Of a stretch of DNA of 64,000 nt, positions 52,688-62,903 are shown piece after piece. Source of the DNA: Massilia atriviolacea (GTDB lineage Bacteria > Pseudomonadota > Gammaproteobacteria > Burkholderiales > Burkholderiaceae_D); assembly GCF_003953935.1 (NCBI RefSeq), contig NZ_RXLQ01000009.1:43361-107360 (forward strand). The letters run 5' to 3'. The notes under the pieces are model-generated. The model had not been told where the DNA came from. It made no database searches and saw nothing but the letters and a program-made list of their open reading frames with translations. The translations under genes were made by a program, and so were the position numbers. Each line of letters begins with the position of its first letter. Position 1 is the first letter of the stretch.

Positions 52688-53686
52688 TCAGCGCAAAGCC
52701 GGCCGCGCCGCCGGTCCCAGGGTCTTGACCATTCCCGCCCCGACCGACGCGCCGAATTTTTTCAGCACGCGCTCAGGCAAACCTTCATGCGCCGTGTAAT
52801 CGACAATATCTTCGGCCTTGACCACGTCGCGCGCCGTGGTCTCGACCGTGCCGAAGCCGTCGGCCAGGCCCATCTCCACCGCCCGCGCACCGCTCCAGAA
52901 CAGGCCGGAGAAGGTTTCCGGCGTTTCTTTCAGGCGCTTGCCGCGGCCGGTGCGCACCACGGCGATGAATTGCTGGTGAATTTCGTTGAGCATGGCCTGG
53001 GCGTGCGCCTTGTGCTTGTCCGATTGCGGGCTGAAAGGATCGAGAAAACCCTTGTTTTCGCCGGCCGTGAGCAAACGCCGCTCGACCCCGAGTTTTTCCA
53101 TGGTGCCGGTAAAACCGAAACCGTCCATCAGCACGCCGACCGAACCGACGATACTCGCCTTGTTAACAAAGATCTTGTCCGCCGCCGCCGCGATGTAATA
53201 GCCGCCCGAGGCGCAGATTTCATCGACCACCACATACACCGGCTTGCCCGGATATGCCTGTTTCAGGCGCAGGATCTCGTCGACGATATTGCCCGCCTGG
53301 ACCGGACTGCCGCCCGGGCTGTTAATGCGCAGGACCACCGCCACCGAGCCGGCATCGGCAAACGCCTTGTTCAGGGATGGAATCACCACGTCGGCCGATC
53401 CGCTGCCTTCGGCTTCGATACTGCCGTCGATTTCGATCAGGGCGGTATGGCGTCCCAGCGTTTCCATATCCGAACCGGTGAAATCGAAATCGAAAAACGC
53501 CCACAGCGCGAAAAACGCCAGTCCGAGGAACGTCAGCTTGAAGAAAATCCCCCAGCGGCGCGTGGCGCGCTGTTCGCGCACCGTGGCGAAGACCAGCTTT
53601 TCCAGGGTCTCGCGCTCCCAGTTGCCCGTGGTCGGGACCGCCGCCAGCGTGCTGTTCGTGGAATCGCCGAAAGTGTTGTCGCTCAT
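52688..53686 (-). CDS. sppA: Signal peptide peptidase SppA (S49 family)
   Basis: A membrane-anchored serine protease of 332 residues that degrades leftover signal peptides. One N-terminal membrane helix (FFKLTFLGLAFFALWAFFDF) precedes the S49 domain: LRINSPGGSPVQAGNIVDEI, VVVDEICASGGYYIAAAADK with the nucleophile Ser, and NKASIVGSVGVLM with the general-base Lys region. This is the short, single-domain form. It follows the Rieske gene in the sppA-Rieske-gph-rluC block common in Burkholderiales. Confidence 0.93.
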   Translation of the reverse strand: MSDNTFGDSTNSTLAAVPTTGNWERETLEKLVFATVREQRATRRWGIFFKLTFLGLAFFALWAFFDFDFTGSDMETLGRHTALIEIDGSIEAEGSGSADVVIPSLNKAFADAGSVAVVLRINSPGGSPVQAGNIVDEILRLKQAYPGKPVYVVVDEICASGGYYIAAAADKIFVNKASIVGSVGVLMDGFGFTGTMEKLGVERRLLTAGENKGFLDPFSPQSDKHKAHAQAMLNEIHQQFIAVVRTGRGKRLKETPETFSGLFWSGARAVEMGLADGFGTVETTARDVVKAEDIVDYTAHEGLPERVLKKFGASVGAGMVKTLGPAARPALR

Positions 53687-53730
53687 AAATCGCTTTACAT
53701 AAATGGTTTGCGCTGCGTGCTGCTATCGGC

Positions 53731-54108
53731 TCAGGCTGCCGGCGGTTTGATGAACTCGTCCGGCTGCCAGTAAATCTGCCCGTCCGCCTCGGTCACGCCG
53801 ATCGGACGCAGGCGCCCGCCCTTGCAGGGCCCGCCCGCGCAAAAGCCGCTCTCGGGCACGTAGATGGCGCCGTGGGTCGAGCACATCAGGTACAAGCCGC
53901 TGGATTCGAAGAACTCGCCTTCGGCCCAGTCCAGCTCGATCGGGACGTGGGCGCAGCGGTTCAGGTAGGCATACACCACGCCCTTGTGGCGCACCACAAA
54001 GCCGGTGGCCTTGTCGCCGAAGGCGCTCACGCCGAAACGCACGCCGCGCCCGCCTTCGAGCACCTGTTCCGACGCGCACACCAATACACCGCCCTGGTCC
54101 GCCATCAT
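53731..54108 (-). CDS. Rieske [2Fe-2S] domain protein
   Basis: A 125-residue stand-alone Rieske protein. The cluster ligands are present as CAH (in LNRCAHVPIEL) and CSTH (in LYLMCSTHGAIYVP), the CxH...CxxH pattern. An additional Cys-rich GFCAGGPCKGG follows. It has no membrane anchor, so it is probably a soluble ferredoxin-like partner; its redox partner is unknown. The start overlaps the gph stop by 4 nt (ATGA). Confidence 0.88.
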   Translation of the reverse strand: MMADQGGVLVCASEQVLEGGRGVRFGVSAFGDKATGFVVRHKGVVYAYLNRCAHVPIELDWAEGEFFESSGLYLMCSTHGAIYVPESGFCAGGPCKGGRLRPIGVTEADGQIYWQPDEFIKPPAA

Positions 54109-54764
54109 GCGTTCTCGCTCAGCCAGGTGCGCAGCTGGGCCACCGATTCCGCCGAATAGATCGGCTTGCAGGCGCTCAGCTGCTCGTGCGGATGGGCGCC
54201 GTATTGCACGGCAATCCCGGCCGCGCCGGCATTATTTGCCATCAGCAAATCGTGCGTGGTATCGCCGATCATCACCGTGCGCTTGAGATCCTGGCCCAGT
54301 TCGCGCGTCAGTTCCTGCAGCATGGCAGGGTGCGGCTTGGAAAATGTCTCATCGGCGCAACGGGTGGCGTCGAACAGCGACAGCAGCCCGACCGCATTGA
54401 GCGAGCGGTTCAGGCCCACGCGGCTTTTGCCGGTAGCCACCGCCAAAAAGTATGCTTCCTGCGAAAGTTCGGTCAACATCTCGCGAACGCCGTCGAACAG
54501 CACCAGTTCGTGGTCTTTCGACAGAAAGTGAAAGCGGTAACGCTCGACCATGCGGGGATAGTACGCGGGATCGATATTCGGCATCACGGCCTGCATCGCT
54601 TCGTGCAAGCCCAGGCCGATCACGTGCGAGGCGGCATCGTCGCGCGGAATCGGCAAGCCGAGGTCCTTGGCCGCGCCCTGGATGCACTTCACGATGGTGG
54701 ACGTGCTGTCCATCAAGGTGCCGTCCCAGTCGAAAACGATCAGATCAAATTGCTTACGTGCCAT
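54105..54764 (-). CDS. gph: HAD-family hydrolase, phosphoglycolate phosphatase-like
   Basis: A 219-residue HAD-IA hydrolase. Motif I is FDWDGTLMDST with nucleophile and acid Asp, motif II lies in VATGKSRVGLNRSL, motif III is the Lys of SKPHPAML, and motif IV is MIGDTTHDLLMANNAGA. A cap domain lies between I and II. Gph-type activity on 2-phosphoglycolate is plausible, but HAD specificity is hard to read. It lies downstream of rluC, as in related genomes. Confidence 0.82.
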   Translation of the reverse strand: MARKQFDLIVFDWDGTLMDSTSTIVKCIQGAAKDLGLPIPRDDAASHVIGLGLHEAMQAVMPNIDPAYYPRMVERYRFHFLSKDHELVLFDGVREMLTELSQEAYFLAVATGKSRVGLNRSLNAVGLLSLFDATRCADETFSKPHPAMLQELTRELGQDLKRTVMIGDTTHDLLMANNAGAAGIAVQYGAHPHEQLSACKPIYSAESVAQLRTWLSENA

Positions 54765-54829
54765 GTATTGCGGCCGCTTGTGGCGGCCGGCTCCTTCCAG
54801 GATTGATCAACGCGGTCCGTCTCGTGAGA

Positions 54830-55822
54830 CTAGCGCGGTGCTGAGTTCAGCGGTTTCCCCAAGCTTACCAAGAAACGTTCGCATTCTGCTGGCAACGGTG
54901 CATTTATCGTCACCTCCTTGCCGGTTTCCGGATGGGTAAACGTAATTTGATGCGCGTGCAGGAACATCCGCTTGAGCGCGCCACGCTTGGCGTCGGCTTT
55001 GAGTAACACGCGGTTTAACGCAAAATCGCCGTATTTGTCATCGCCAAGGATGGGAAAGCCCGACGAAGCCAGATGAACGCGAATCTGGTGGGTACGTCCG
55101 GTTTTCAGCTCGGCTTCGAGCAGGGCGAATTGATCGAATTTGCGCAGCAGGCTGAACACGGTATGCGATTCCATGCCGCCAGCCTGCACGCAGACGCGCC
55201 GTTCGCCGTCGGCCGTGGTGAACTTGTGCAGCGGCAGCTTGATGTGCTGGCGCGCGTTTTTCCAGTCGCCGGCCACCATGGTCAGGTAGCGCTTGTCGGT
55301 CAGGCCGTCGCGCATCTGCTCGTGCAGATTGGTCAGGGCCGAGCGCTTCTTGGCCAGCAACAGCAAGCCCGAGGTTTCGCGGTCGAGGCGGTGCACCAGT
55401 TCCAGGAACTTGGCGTCCGGCCGGGCCGCGCGCAACTGCTCGATCACGCCGTAGGACACGCCCGAACCGCCGTGCACCGCCGTGCCGCAGGGCTTGTCGA
55501 TGATGAGCAGGTGGGCGTCTTCGAACAGGATCGGGAACTCGACGCCCGGTACCGCCGCAGTGGACTTTTCGGCCACCCGCACCGGCGGAATGCGCACCAC
55601 GTCGCCGCTTTCGAGCCGGTACAGCTGGTCGATACGGCCCTTGTTGACGCGCACTTCGCCCGAACGCAGGATGCGGTAAATATGGCTCTTGGGAACGCCC
55701 TTACAGACCCGCAACAAGTAGTTGTCGATCCGCTGTCCGGCTTCTTCTTCGGTGATTGTGACAAATTGGGCTTGAACGGGGGCCTGTGATGAAGGGGGAA
55801 CAACATCGTTTTGCATCTTCAT
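54830..55822 (-). CDS. rluC: 23S rRNA pseudouridine synthase RluC
   Basis: A RluA-family synthase of about 330 residues, modifying U955, U2504 and U2580 of 23S rRNA in E. coli. An S4 domain (AGQRIDNYLLRVCKGVPKSH) is followed by the catalytic motif LVHRLDRETSGLLLLAKKRS, and TGRTHQIRVHLASSGFPILG. The start was placed at 55822 (MKMQND); an ATG at 55861 extends it without a ribosome site. It is divergent from rne, the usual arrangement, and the first gene of the block to sppA. Confidence 0.92.
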   Translation of the reverse strand: MKMQNDVVPPSSQAPVQAQFVTITEEEAGQRIDNYLLRVCKGVPKSHIYRILRSGEVRVNKGRIDQLYRLESGDVVRIPPVRVAEKSTAAVPGVEFPILFEDAHLLIIDKPCGTAVHGGSGVSYGVIEQLRAARPDAKFLELVHRLDRETSGLLLLAKKRSALTNLHEQMRDGLTDKRYLTMVAGDWKNARQHIKLPLHKFTTADGERRVCVQAGGMESHTVFSLLRKFDQFALLEAELKTGRTHQIRVHLASSGFPILGDDKYGDFALNRVLLKADAKRGALKRMFLHAHQITFTHPETGKEVTINAPLPAECERFLVSLGKPLNSAPR

Positions 55823-56506
55823 TTGCTCTGTCTTCCCAGAAATTCTCTCTAAGTCCTTCATTTTGAATATATAATCGACAGGCGGCGGTCAAACCTCTGC
55901 TGGTGTAAGAATTAAAACGATATTTTACACAGGGGCGTCTCCATCGGCCCCGCCAAATTGCAAATTCGATGGAAAAAATGTGTACGCACATCCCGGCGCG
56001 AATCAAGGTTGCACCGTTGTTGTAATCGGATAACGCGCAAGGCTGCGGAATGGATTGTTTGGAATTGTAAGGATAAGTACTGGCAAGCTGTCCCCCGGGG
56101 CCAGCTCGCCGGATGATGGCGTCGATAACGCTTGTCGTTTTCGCCCGACCCGATGTAAGCCTCATCCTGAAGGCTTGAGAATAAGGGCTGGTGTTTAAGC
56201 CCGGTATCGAAGTCTTAGTATGTTCGCTGGCGACGGTCTGGCTCACTGATTTCGCTCAGCCTGGCTTTGTCTGTACCCCGCATAATCCGGGGCTGCTGCA
56301 GCCTAGTTGCAGGTGATGCGTCACTCGGCATGTCGATCGACCCCACCGCGCCCTGTTGCGGCCGTAGCGCTTTGCGTTGCTGCGCCGTACGAAAAGGCAT
56401 ACCCACCCTCCACTTCCCTTCCCGCGTACATCCCTGTACTTTTCGCCGCCCTGCGCCCAGCGCAGCGCGGCACTGGAACGGCCCCCGGGTCGCGGAGTCA
56501 ATAAAA
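55823..56506. other. rluC-rne intergenic region with structured rne leader
   Basis: A 684-bp divergent spacer without a convincing gene. In E. coli, rne has a long leader with hairpins through which RNase E limits its own synthesis, and the length here suggests the same. Hairpins on the rne strand include GGCTG-CTG-CAGCC (56291-56303), GTACA-TCCC-TGTAC (56426-56439) and CTGCGC-CCA-GCGCAG (56451-56465). The last of these is about 40 nt before the start codon. The leader function is inference. Confidence 0.45.
55866..55892 (-). promoter_or_regulatory. Candidate promoter of rluC
   Basis: On the minus strand TTGACC (55892-55887) and TATATT (55871-55866) lie upstream of rluC. The 15-bp spacer is short of the 17-bp optimum, so the call is tentative. 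Confidence 0.3.
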
Positions 56507-59500
56507 ATGAAACGCATGTTGTTTAACGCTACGCAGCAGGAAGAACTGCGCGTAGCGATTGTCGACGGTCAGAAACTGATCGACATCGATATCGAGACCG
56601 CAGGTCGCGAACAGCGCAAGTCGAATATCTACAAGGGCGTGATTACCCGGATCGAACCCTCGCTCGAAGCCTGCTTCGTCAGCTACGGCGAAGACCGCCA
56701 CGGTTTCCTCCCATTCAAGGAAGTCGCCCGCACCTATTTCCGCGAAGGCGTCGACGTCCGTACCGCTTCGGTCAAGGAAGCGTTGCGCGAAGGCCAGGAA
56801 ATCATGGTCCAGGTCGAGAAGGAAGAACGCGGTAACAAGGGCGCCGCCCTGACCTCCTTCGTTTCCCTGGCCGGCCGTTACCTGGTCCTGATGCCGAATA
56901 ACCCGCGCGGCGGCGGCGTCTCGCGCCGGGTCGAAGGCGAAGAGCGCCAGGAACTGCGCGAAACGATGGACAAGCTGGACTTGCCACAAGGCATGTCGGT
57001 GATTGCCCGCACCGCCGGCATCGGCCGCAATGTCGAAGAACTGCAGTGGGACCTGAATTACCTGATGCAACTCTGGCGCGCGATCGAAGGCGCCGGCAAG
57101 TCGGCCAGCGGCGCCTTCCTGATCTACCAGGAATCGTCGCTCGTGATCCGCGCGATCCGCGACTACTTCCAGCCCGATATCGGCGAGATCCTGATCGATA
57201 CCGACGATATCTACGAACAAGCGCACCAGTTCATGCGCCACGTGATGCCCGACATGATCCACCGGGTCAAGCGCTACAGCGACGATGTGCCGCTGTTCTC
57301 GCGCTTCCAGATCGAACACCAGATCGAAACCGCGTACTCGCGCACCGTGCCCCTGCCGTCCGGCGGCGCCATCGTCATCGACCACACCGAGGCCCTGGTG
57401 TCGGTCGACGTCAACTCGGCCCGCGCCACCCGCGGTTCCGACATCGAAACCACCGCCTTCAATACCAACTGCGAAGCCGCCGAAGAAGTCGCGCGCCAGC
57501 TGCGCCTGCGCGACCTTGGCGGCCTGATCGTCATCGACTTCATCGACATGGAAGTGGCGAAGAACCAGCGCGAAGTCGAAACCCGCCTCAAGGATGCCCT
57601 GCACCACGACCGTGCGCGCGTTCAGATGGGCAAGATTTCCCGTTTCGGCCTGATGGAACTGTCGCGCCAGCGCCTGCGTCCGTCGCTGTCGGAAGGCTCG
57701 CACGTGACCTGCCCGCGCTGCTCCGGCACCGGCCACATCCGCGATACCGAATCGTCCGCCCTGCAGGTGCTGCGCATCATCCAGGAAGAAGCGATGAAGG
57801 AAAACTCGGCCACCATCCACGTGCAGGTGCCCGTGGACGTTGCCGCTTTCCTGCTGAACGAAAAGCGCGGCGAAGTGCTCAAGATCGAGAACCGCCACCG
57901 CATCAGCGTGATCCTGATCCCGAACAAGCACCTGGACACGCCGCACTACAAGCTCGAGCGCATCAAGCACGACGATCCGCGCCTCGAGGACAGCCAGGCC
58001 AGCTACAACCTGGCCGAAGAAGCCGAAACCGACATGGCCTACAGCAAGCGCCAGAAGGAAGAAGTCAAGCCGCGCCAGGAAGCCGTCGTCAAGACCATCA
58101 CCCCGGACCAGCCTGCCCCGATGGTGGACCGCTCCGAAGTGCTCAAGCCGGTTGCTCCGCCAGTCCAGGCGCCGGTGCTGACCGCGCCCGTGGAAGAAGG
58201 TTTCCTGGCCAAGATCATGGGCTTCTTCTTCAAGAAGGAAGCACCGGTCGTGGTCGCGCCAGCCCCCGTGGCCCCGCCCAAGCCGGCCGCCGCGCCCGCC
58301 GCCCGCGAAGACCGCAACAACCGTGGCCCGCGTGCCCGCACCCGTGGCGGCAAGCCGGACGGCCGTCCCGAGCGCGAGCCGGGCAAGACTGCCGCACTGG
58401 AAGAAGCCGGCAAGCCGGGCGACGCCGACAAGGCCGCCCGTCCGCCGCGTCCTCCACGTCCGCCGCGCGAGCCGCGTGAACCGCAGGTCGAGGCCGCCGG
58501 CGCACCGGTCGCACCGCGCGCCGAACGTGGCGAACGTGCCGAGCGCCCTGAGCGTGGCGAGCGTCCGGAACGTGGCGAGCGCACCCCGCGCCCACCGCGC
58601 GAGCGCGCCGACTACCGCACCCCGGTCGCCGAAGCGAAAACCGATGAGCTGGCCGTGTCGCCCGTCGTGGCCGCCGCAGCTGCAGTGAATGTTGCCGCAC
58701 CACAAGGCGACGAAGAAGCGCTCGTGCCGAAAATGATCACCACGATCGGCCCGAACGGGGAAGAAATCGAAGTCGAAGCCGGTGGCGACGAGCCGCGCCG
58801 CCGTCGTCGTCGTGGCGGCCGCAACCGCAATCGCCGCGACCGCGACCAGGCCGAGGGCATGGAAGGCGAAGACGGCGACGTTGTCAACGAAGCCAGCTTC
58901 ACCGTCGAACCGGCGCCAGCGGACGCACCAGCGCCAGTGTCGTTCGACAAGGCCGCAGCGCCTGTGGCTGCCGTCGCCACGGCGGCGGTCGCCGAGGCCG
59001 CTGCGCCGGTGGAAGCCGTCGCCGCACCCGAGCCGGTGTCGGAATACGTCGTCACGCCAGCGCCGGTGGAAGCCGCCGCACCAGCCCCGGTGGAAGCCGC
59101 CCCGGTGGAAGCAGCGCCGGTGGAAGCCGCGCCGGTGGAAGCCGCCCCGGTGGAAGCCGCCCCGGTGGACGCCGCAGCGGCCCCTGCCGAGCCAGCACCG
59201 GTCGCCGAGGTTGTTGCCGAAGCGCCCGTCGCAGCAGCAGCGGCAGCAGCAGTTGCGCCTGAGCCGGAAGTTGCCCCGGTACGTGAAGAAATCGTACCGG
59301 CAACCATGTTCACCCCGGCCGATCCGGTCGCTGAAGCTACCCCGGCACCCGAAGCAATCGTGCCGCCAACGATCTTCACCCCGGCCGAACCGGTCGCCGA
59401 GGAAGTTACCGCCGAAGCTGTTGCAGCCGAGCCAGCCCCTGCGCCTGCGGCTGCGCCAGCACCCGAGCCTGTGGCAGTGGCGCAAGCCGCACCGGCGCCG

Positions 59501-59761
59501 GTAGCGCCACCTGCGCCGCCTGCGCCAGTTGCTCCAGCGCCAGTTGCTGCGGCACCGGTCGCAGCAGCACCGGTCGCCGACCTGGCCGAGATCCTCGGTT
59601 CGGCCGGCCTGACCCTGGCGGCCACCGATCCTGAAAAGCTGCGCGCAGCCCAGGAAGCGGCCGCCAAGGCAGCCCCTCCGGTACGCGTGCCACGCGAGCG
59701 CAAGCCGCTGCCGCCGCAAGTCGACGAGCCGCTGATCCAGGTGGACACCAGCCGCCAGTAA
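56507..59761 (+). CDS. rne: Ribonuclease E
   Basis: RNase E starts most mRNA decay and processes rRNA and tRNA. The start at 56507 gives the canonical [20 protein letters not shown]; total length is 1084 residues. The S1 domain, sensor pocket and DNase I-like domain are intact. Catalytic Asp residues lie in VSVDVNS (D301) and VIDFIDM (D344), and the zinc-link is CPRC (402-405), each two below the E. coli numbering. The rest, from about 520, is disordered, with Arg/Pro-rich RNA-binding stretches and an Ala/Pro-rich part containing the repeat at 59085-59175. A strong terminator follows. Confidence 0.96.
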   Translation: MKRMLFNATQQEELRVAIVDGQKLIDIDIETAGREQRKSNIYKGVITRIEPSLEACFVSYGEDRHGFLPFKEVARTYFREGVDVRTASVKEALREGQEIMVQVEKEERGNKGAALTSFVSLAGRYLVLMPNNPRGGGVSRRVEGEERQELRETMDKLDLPQGMSVIARTAGIGRNVEELQWDLNYLMQLWRAIEGAGKSASGAFLIYQESSLVIRAIRDYFQPDIGEILIDTDDIYEQAHQFMRHVMPDMIHRVKRYSDDVPLFSRFQIEHQIETAYSRTVPLPSGGAIVIDHTEALVSVDVNSARATRGSDIETTAFNTNCEAAEEVARQLRLRDLGGLIVIDFIDMEVAKNQREVETRLKDALHHDRARVQMGKISRFGLMELSRQRLRPSLSEGSHVTCPRCSGTGHIRDTESSALQVLRIIQEEAMKENSATIHVQVPVDVAAFLLNEKRGEVLKIENRHRISVILIPNKHLDTPHYKLERIKHDDPRLEDSQASYNLAEEAETDMAYSKRQKEEVKPRQEAVVKTITPDQPAPMVDRSEVLKPVAPPVQAPVLTAPVEEGFLAKIMGFFFKKEAPVVVAPAPVAPPKPAAAPAAREDRNNRGPRARTRGGKPDGRPEREPGKTAALEEAGKPGDADKAARPPRPPRPPREPREPQVEAAGAPVAPRAERGERAERPERGERPERGERTPRPPRERADYRTPVAEAKTDELAVSPVVAAAAAVNVAAPQGDEEALVPKMITTIGPNGEEIEVEAGGDEPRRRRRRGGRNRNRRDRDQAEGMEGEDGDVVNEASFTVEPAPADAPAPVSFDKAAAPVAAVATAAVAEAAAPVEAVAAPEPVSEYVVTPAPVEAAAPAPVEAAPVEAAPVEAAPVEAAPVEAAPVDAAAAPAEPAPVAEVVAEAPVAAAAAAAVAPEPEVAPVREEIVPATMFTPADPVAEATPAPEAIVPPTIFTPAEPVAEEVTAEAVAAEPAPAPAAAPAPEPVAVAQAAPAPVAPPAPPAPVAPAPVAAAPVAAAPVADLAEILGSAGLTLAATDPEKLRAAQEAAAKAAPPVRVPRERKPLPPQVDEPLIQVDTSRQ
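59085..59175 (+). repeat. 15-bp coding repeat in the rne C-terminal region
   Basis: About six copies of a unit like GCCCCGGTGGAAGCC encode a Val-Glu-Ala-Ala-Pro pattern. The unit is a multiple of three. It lies in the disordered scaffold half of RNase E, where spacing can vary without harming catalysis. Confidence 0.8.
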
Positions 59762-59775
59762 TCACGCGGTCACAT

Positions 59776-59805
59776 AAAAAAGGGAAGCTTCGGCTTCCCT
59801 TTTTT
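59776..59805. terminator. Strong bidirectional terminator after rne
   Basis: GGGAAGC-TTCG-GCTTCCC (59782-59799) is a 7-bp stem with the stable TTCG loop. It is flanked by six As before and six Ts after, so it can work on either strand. It lies 15 nt after the rne stop and separates it from the chromate transporter gene. Confidence 0.95.
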
Positions 59806-59835
59806 ACGCCGCCACGCCACGTAGCGACACCCACG

Positions 59836-61170
59836 ATGCCTCTTCCCGCCGACACCCGCCCCGCCCCCGTCCCCTTGCGCGTTGCCTTCTGGTACTGGCT
59901 CAAGCTGGGCTTCATCAGCTTCGGCGGCCCGGCCGGCCAGATCGCGCTGATGCATACCGAACTGGTCGAGCGGCGCCGCTGGATCTCCGAGCAGCGCTTC
60001 CTGCACGCGCTCAACTACTGCATGCTGCTGCCCGGCCCCGAAGCGACCCAGCTCGCCATCTACATCGGCTGGCTGATGCACAAGACGCGCGGCGGCATCG
60101 TCGCCGGCCTGCTGTTCTTCCTGCCCTCGCTGCTGATCCTGATCGTGCTGTCGTGGATTTACATGGCCTACGGCACCCTGCCCGTGGTCGCCGGGATTTT
60201 GTACGGCATCAAGCCGGCGGTGGTGGCGATCGTGCTGGCGGCGGCCTGGCGCATCGGTTCGCGCACCCTGAAAAACCGCACCCTGCTGGCGATCGCCGTT
60301 GCCGCCTTCCTGGCCATCGCGCTGGCCGAGGTGCCGTTCCCGCTGATCGTGCTGGCGGCGGCCGCCATCGGCATGCTCGGCGCTCGCCTGCTGCCGTCGC
60401 ACTTCCAGGTCGGCGGCCAGCACCCGGGCAGCCGCGCCTCCTACGGCATGGCCCTGATCGACGACGACACCCCCACGCCCGCCCACGCGCGCTTTACCTG
60501 GCCGCGCCTGGCCCGGGTGGCCGTGGGCGGCCTGGCGCTGGGCGCCGGCGTCTGGCTGCTGCTGGCATGGCGCTACGGCGCGCAGGGCGCACTGGCGCAG
60601 ATGGGCTGGTTCTTCACCAAGGCCGCGCTCATGACGTTCGGCGGCGCCTACGCCGTGCTGCCCTATGTGTACCAGGGCGGCGTGGAGCACTACCAGTGGC
60701 TCAGCGCGCCCCAGATGATCGACGGCCTGGCGCTGGGCGAAACCACGCCCGGCCCGCTGATCATGGTGGTCGCCTTCGTCGGCTTCGTGGGGGCCTGGAG
60801 CCACGCCATTTTCGGTCCGGGCAGCGTGCTGCTGGCCGGCGTGGCGGGCGCCTGCGTGGCCACCTTCTTCACCTTCCTGCCCTCGTTCATGTTCATCCTG
60901 GCCGGCGGCCCGCTGGTGGAAGCGACGCGCGACAATGTGCGCATGACGGCGCCGCTGACCGCCATTTCGGCGGCGGTGGTGGGCGTCATCGTCAGCCTGG
61001 CCCTGTTCTTCGGCCAGCATGTCTTCGTCCAGGATGGACGGCCCGACATCGCGGCCATCGCCATCAGCGCGGCCGCCTGCGTGGCCCTGTTCCGCTTCCA
61101 GGCCGGGACCATCAAACTGCTCGCCGCCTGTGCCGTGGCGGGGCTCGTGCTATCGTATCGGCATGGCTGA
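59836..61170 (+). CDS. chrA: Chromate transporter ChrA family
   Basis: A 444-residue CHR-family membrane protein, expected to export chromate. It has two homologous halves, each with the motif [15 protein letters not shown] (first) or [15 protein letters not shown] (second). The paired signatures [20 protein letters not shown] and [20 protein letters not shown] are present, with about 10-12 membrane helices. A hydrophilic linker (about 195-225) separates the halves. Its end overlaps moaA by 8 nt, though no functional link to molybdenum cofactor synthesis is evident. Confidence 0.9.
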   Translation: MPLPADTRPAPVPLRVAFWYWLKLGFISFGGPAGQIALMHTELVERRRWISEQRFLHALNYCMLLPGPEATQLAIYIGWLMHKTRGGIVAGLLFFLPSLLILIVLSWIYMAYGTLPVVAGILYGIKPAVVAIVLAAAWRIGSRTLKNRTLLAIAVAAFLAIALAEVPFPLIVLAAAAIGMLGARLLPSHFQVGGQHPGSRASYGMALIDDDTPTPAHARFTWPRLARVAVGGLALGAGVWLLLAWRYGAQGALAQMGWFFTKAALMTFGGAYAVLPYVYQGGVEHYQWLSAPQMIDGLALGETTPGPLIMVVAFVGFVGAWSHAIFGPGSVLLAGVAGACVATFFTFLPSFMFILAGGPLVEATRDNVRMTAPLTAISAAVVGVIVSLALFFGQHVFVQDGRPDIAAIAISAAACVALFRFQAGTIKLLAACAVAGLVLSYRHG

Positions 61171-62272
61171 AAAAACTATCATGCTCAGCGACGGCCGCGC
61201 GCCGCCGCCGGCAATTCCCGCGCGGCTCGATGCGCCCACCGGCCTGCTGGCCGACGCGCTCGGGCGGCCCCTGCACGACCTGCGCATCTCCGTCACCGAC
61301 CGCTGCAATTTCCGCTGCGTCTATTGCATGCCGAAGGAAGTCTTCGACAAGGACTACGCCTACCTGCCGCATGCCTCGCTGCTGTCGTTCGAAGAAATCA
61401 CCCGCGTCGCCAGCCTGTTCGTCGCCCACGGCGTCGAAAAGCTGCGCCTGACCGGAGGCGAACCGCTGCTGCGCAAGAACCTCGAACGGCTGGTCGGCAT
61501 GCTCAGCGCCCTGCGCACCCCGGGCGGGAAGGCACTCGACATCACCCTCACCACCAACGGCTCGCTGCTGGCGAAAAAAGCGCAGTCCCTGAAAGACGCG
61601 GGACTGAACCGGGTCACGGTGTCGCTCGACGCGCTCGACGACGCCACCTTCAAGCGCATGAACGATGTCGATTTCGCGGTGGCCGACGTGCTGGCCGGGA
61701 TCGACGCCGCCCACGCCGCGGGCCTGGGGCCGATCAAGGTCAACATGGTGGTCAAGGCCGGCATGAACGACCAGGAAATCGTGCCCATGGCGCGCCACTT
61801 CAAGGGCAGCCCCTACATCCTGCGCTTCATCGAATACATGGACGTCGGCGCCTCCAACGGCTGGAACCTGGCCGAAGTGATCCCCTCGGCCGAGGTGGCG
61901 CGCCGCATCTCGGCCGAGATGCCGCTGCTGCCGCTGCAGGCGAACTACAACGGCGAGACCGCCGCGCGCTGGCGCTATGCCGACGGCGGCGGCGAGATCG
62001 GCCTCATTTCCAGCGTCACCCAAGCCTTCTGCAAGGATTGCTCGCGCGCGCGCCTGTCGACCGAGGGCAAGCTGTTCACCTGCCTGTTCGCCACCCGGGG
62101 CCACGACCTGCGCGCGCTGCTGCGCGACGGCCGCAGCGACGCCGAAATCTCGGCCGCCATCGGCGCCCTGTGGCAGGTGCGCGCCGACCGCTATTCCGAA
62201 ACCCGGACCATGAACACCAGCGGCAAAGAGCGGCCGGAGAAACGGGTCGAAATGTCCTACATCGGCGGTTAA
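61163..62272 (+). CDS. moaA: GTP 3',8-cyclase MoaA
   Basis: MoaA converts GTP to the cyclic precursor in molybdenum cofactor synthesis. The 369-residue protein has the radical-SAM cluster motif CNFRCVYC (C48, C52, C55). [11 protein letters not shown] segment follows, and a C-terminal second cluster has CKDCSRARL and FTC. The GG end (YIGG) is the conserved C-terminal double Gly. The ATG at 61163 overlaps chrA by 8 nt. mobA begins immediately after its stop. Confidence 0.96.
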   Translation: MAEKTIMLSDGRAPPPAIPARLDAPTGLLADALGRPLHDLRISVTDRCNFRCVYCMPKEVFDKDYAYLPHASLLSFEEITRVASLFVAHGVEKLRLTGGEPLLRKNLERLVGMLSALRTPGGKALDITLTTNGSLLAKKAQSLKDAGLNRVTVSLDALDDATFKRMNDVDFAVADVLAGIDAAHAAGLGPIKVNMVVKAGMNDQEIVPMARHFKGSPYILRFIEYMDVGASNGWNLAEVIPSAEVARRISAEMPLLPLQANYNGETAARWRYADGGGEIGLISSVTQAFCKDCSRARLSTEGKLFTCLFATRGHDLRALLRDGRSDAEISAAIGALWQVRADRYSETRTMNTSGKERPEKRVEMSYIGG

Positions 62273-62884
62273 ATGACAGCACTTGACGATATCACCGGCC
62301 TGGTCCTGGCCGGCGGACGCGGCACCCGCATGGGCCACGTCGACAAAGGCCTGCAGCCCTTCCGCGGCGCCGCCATGGTGCAGCATGTGATGCAGCGACT
62401 GGCGCCGCAAGTGGGCGCGCTGGCCATCAACGCCAACCGCAACCTGGACCTCTACGCCGGCTTCGGCGTGCCGGTCTGGCCCGACCGGCTGACCGGTTTC
62501 GAAGGCCCGCTGGCCGGACTGGCCACCGGCATGGCCCGCTGCGCCACGCCGCTGCTGGCCACCGCGCCGTGCGACTCGCCCTTTTTGCCGCCCGACCTGG
62601 TGGCGCGCCTGCACCAGGCCCTGAGCAGCGAGGGCGCCGACCTGGCGCTGGCCGAAACCGAGGAACCCGGCCCCGGCGGCACCCTCCGCGTCCAGCCGCA
62701 GCCCGTGTTCGCCCTCGTGCGCACGGCCGCCCTGCCGCAGCTGGAAGCCTATCTGGCCGGCGGCGGACGGCGCATGGATGGCTGGTACGCCGGCATCACG
62801 GTGGCGCGCGTGCGCTTCGGGCACGCCGACGATTTCCGCAACATCAACACGCTGGACGAACTGCGCCAGTGCGAACCAGAATAA
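62273..62884 (+). CDS. mobA: Molybdenum cofactor guanylyltransferase MobA
   Basis: MobA attaches GMP to molybdopterin. The 203-residue protein has the nucleotide-binding signature LVLAGGRGTRMGHVDKGLQP, then DRLTGFEGPLAGLATGMARC and the metal-binding region LLATAPCDSPFLPPDL. It starts at the base after the moaA stop, so the two are surely cotranscribed. Confidence 0.95.
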   Translation: MTALDDITGLVLAGGRGTRMGHVDKGLQPFRGAAMVQHVMQRLAPQVGALAINANRNLDLYAGFGVPVWPDRLTGFEGPLAGLATGMARCATPLLATAPCDSPFLPPDLVARLHQALSSEGADLALAETEEPGPGGTLRVQPQPVFALVRTAALPQLEAYLAGGGRRMDGWYAGITVARVRFGHADDFRNINTLDELRQCEPE

Positions 62885-62903
62885 TCCACTCCGTGTGCAC
62901 ACC

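Noticed and set aside
56498-59719. A 1073-codon open frame opposite rne
   Set aside because: It is the reverse of rne, whose own frame has all catalytic motifs.
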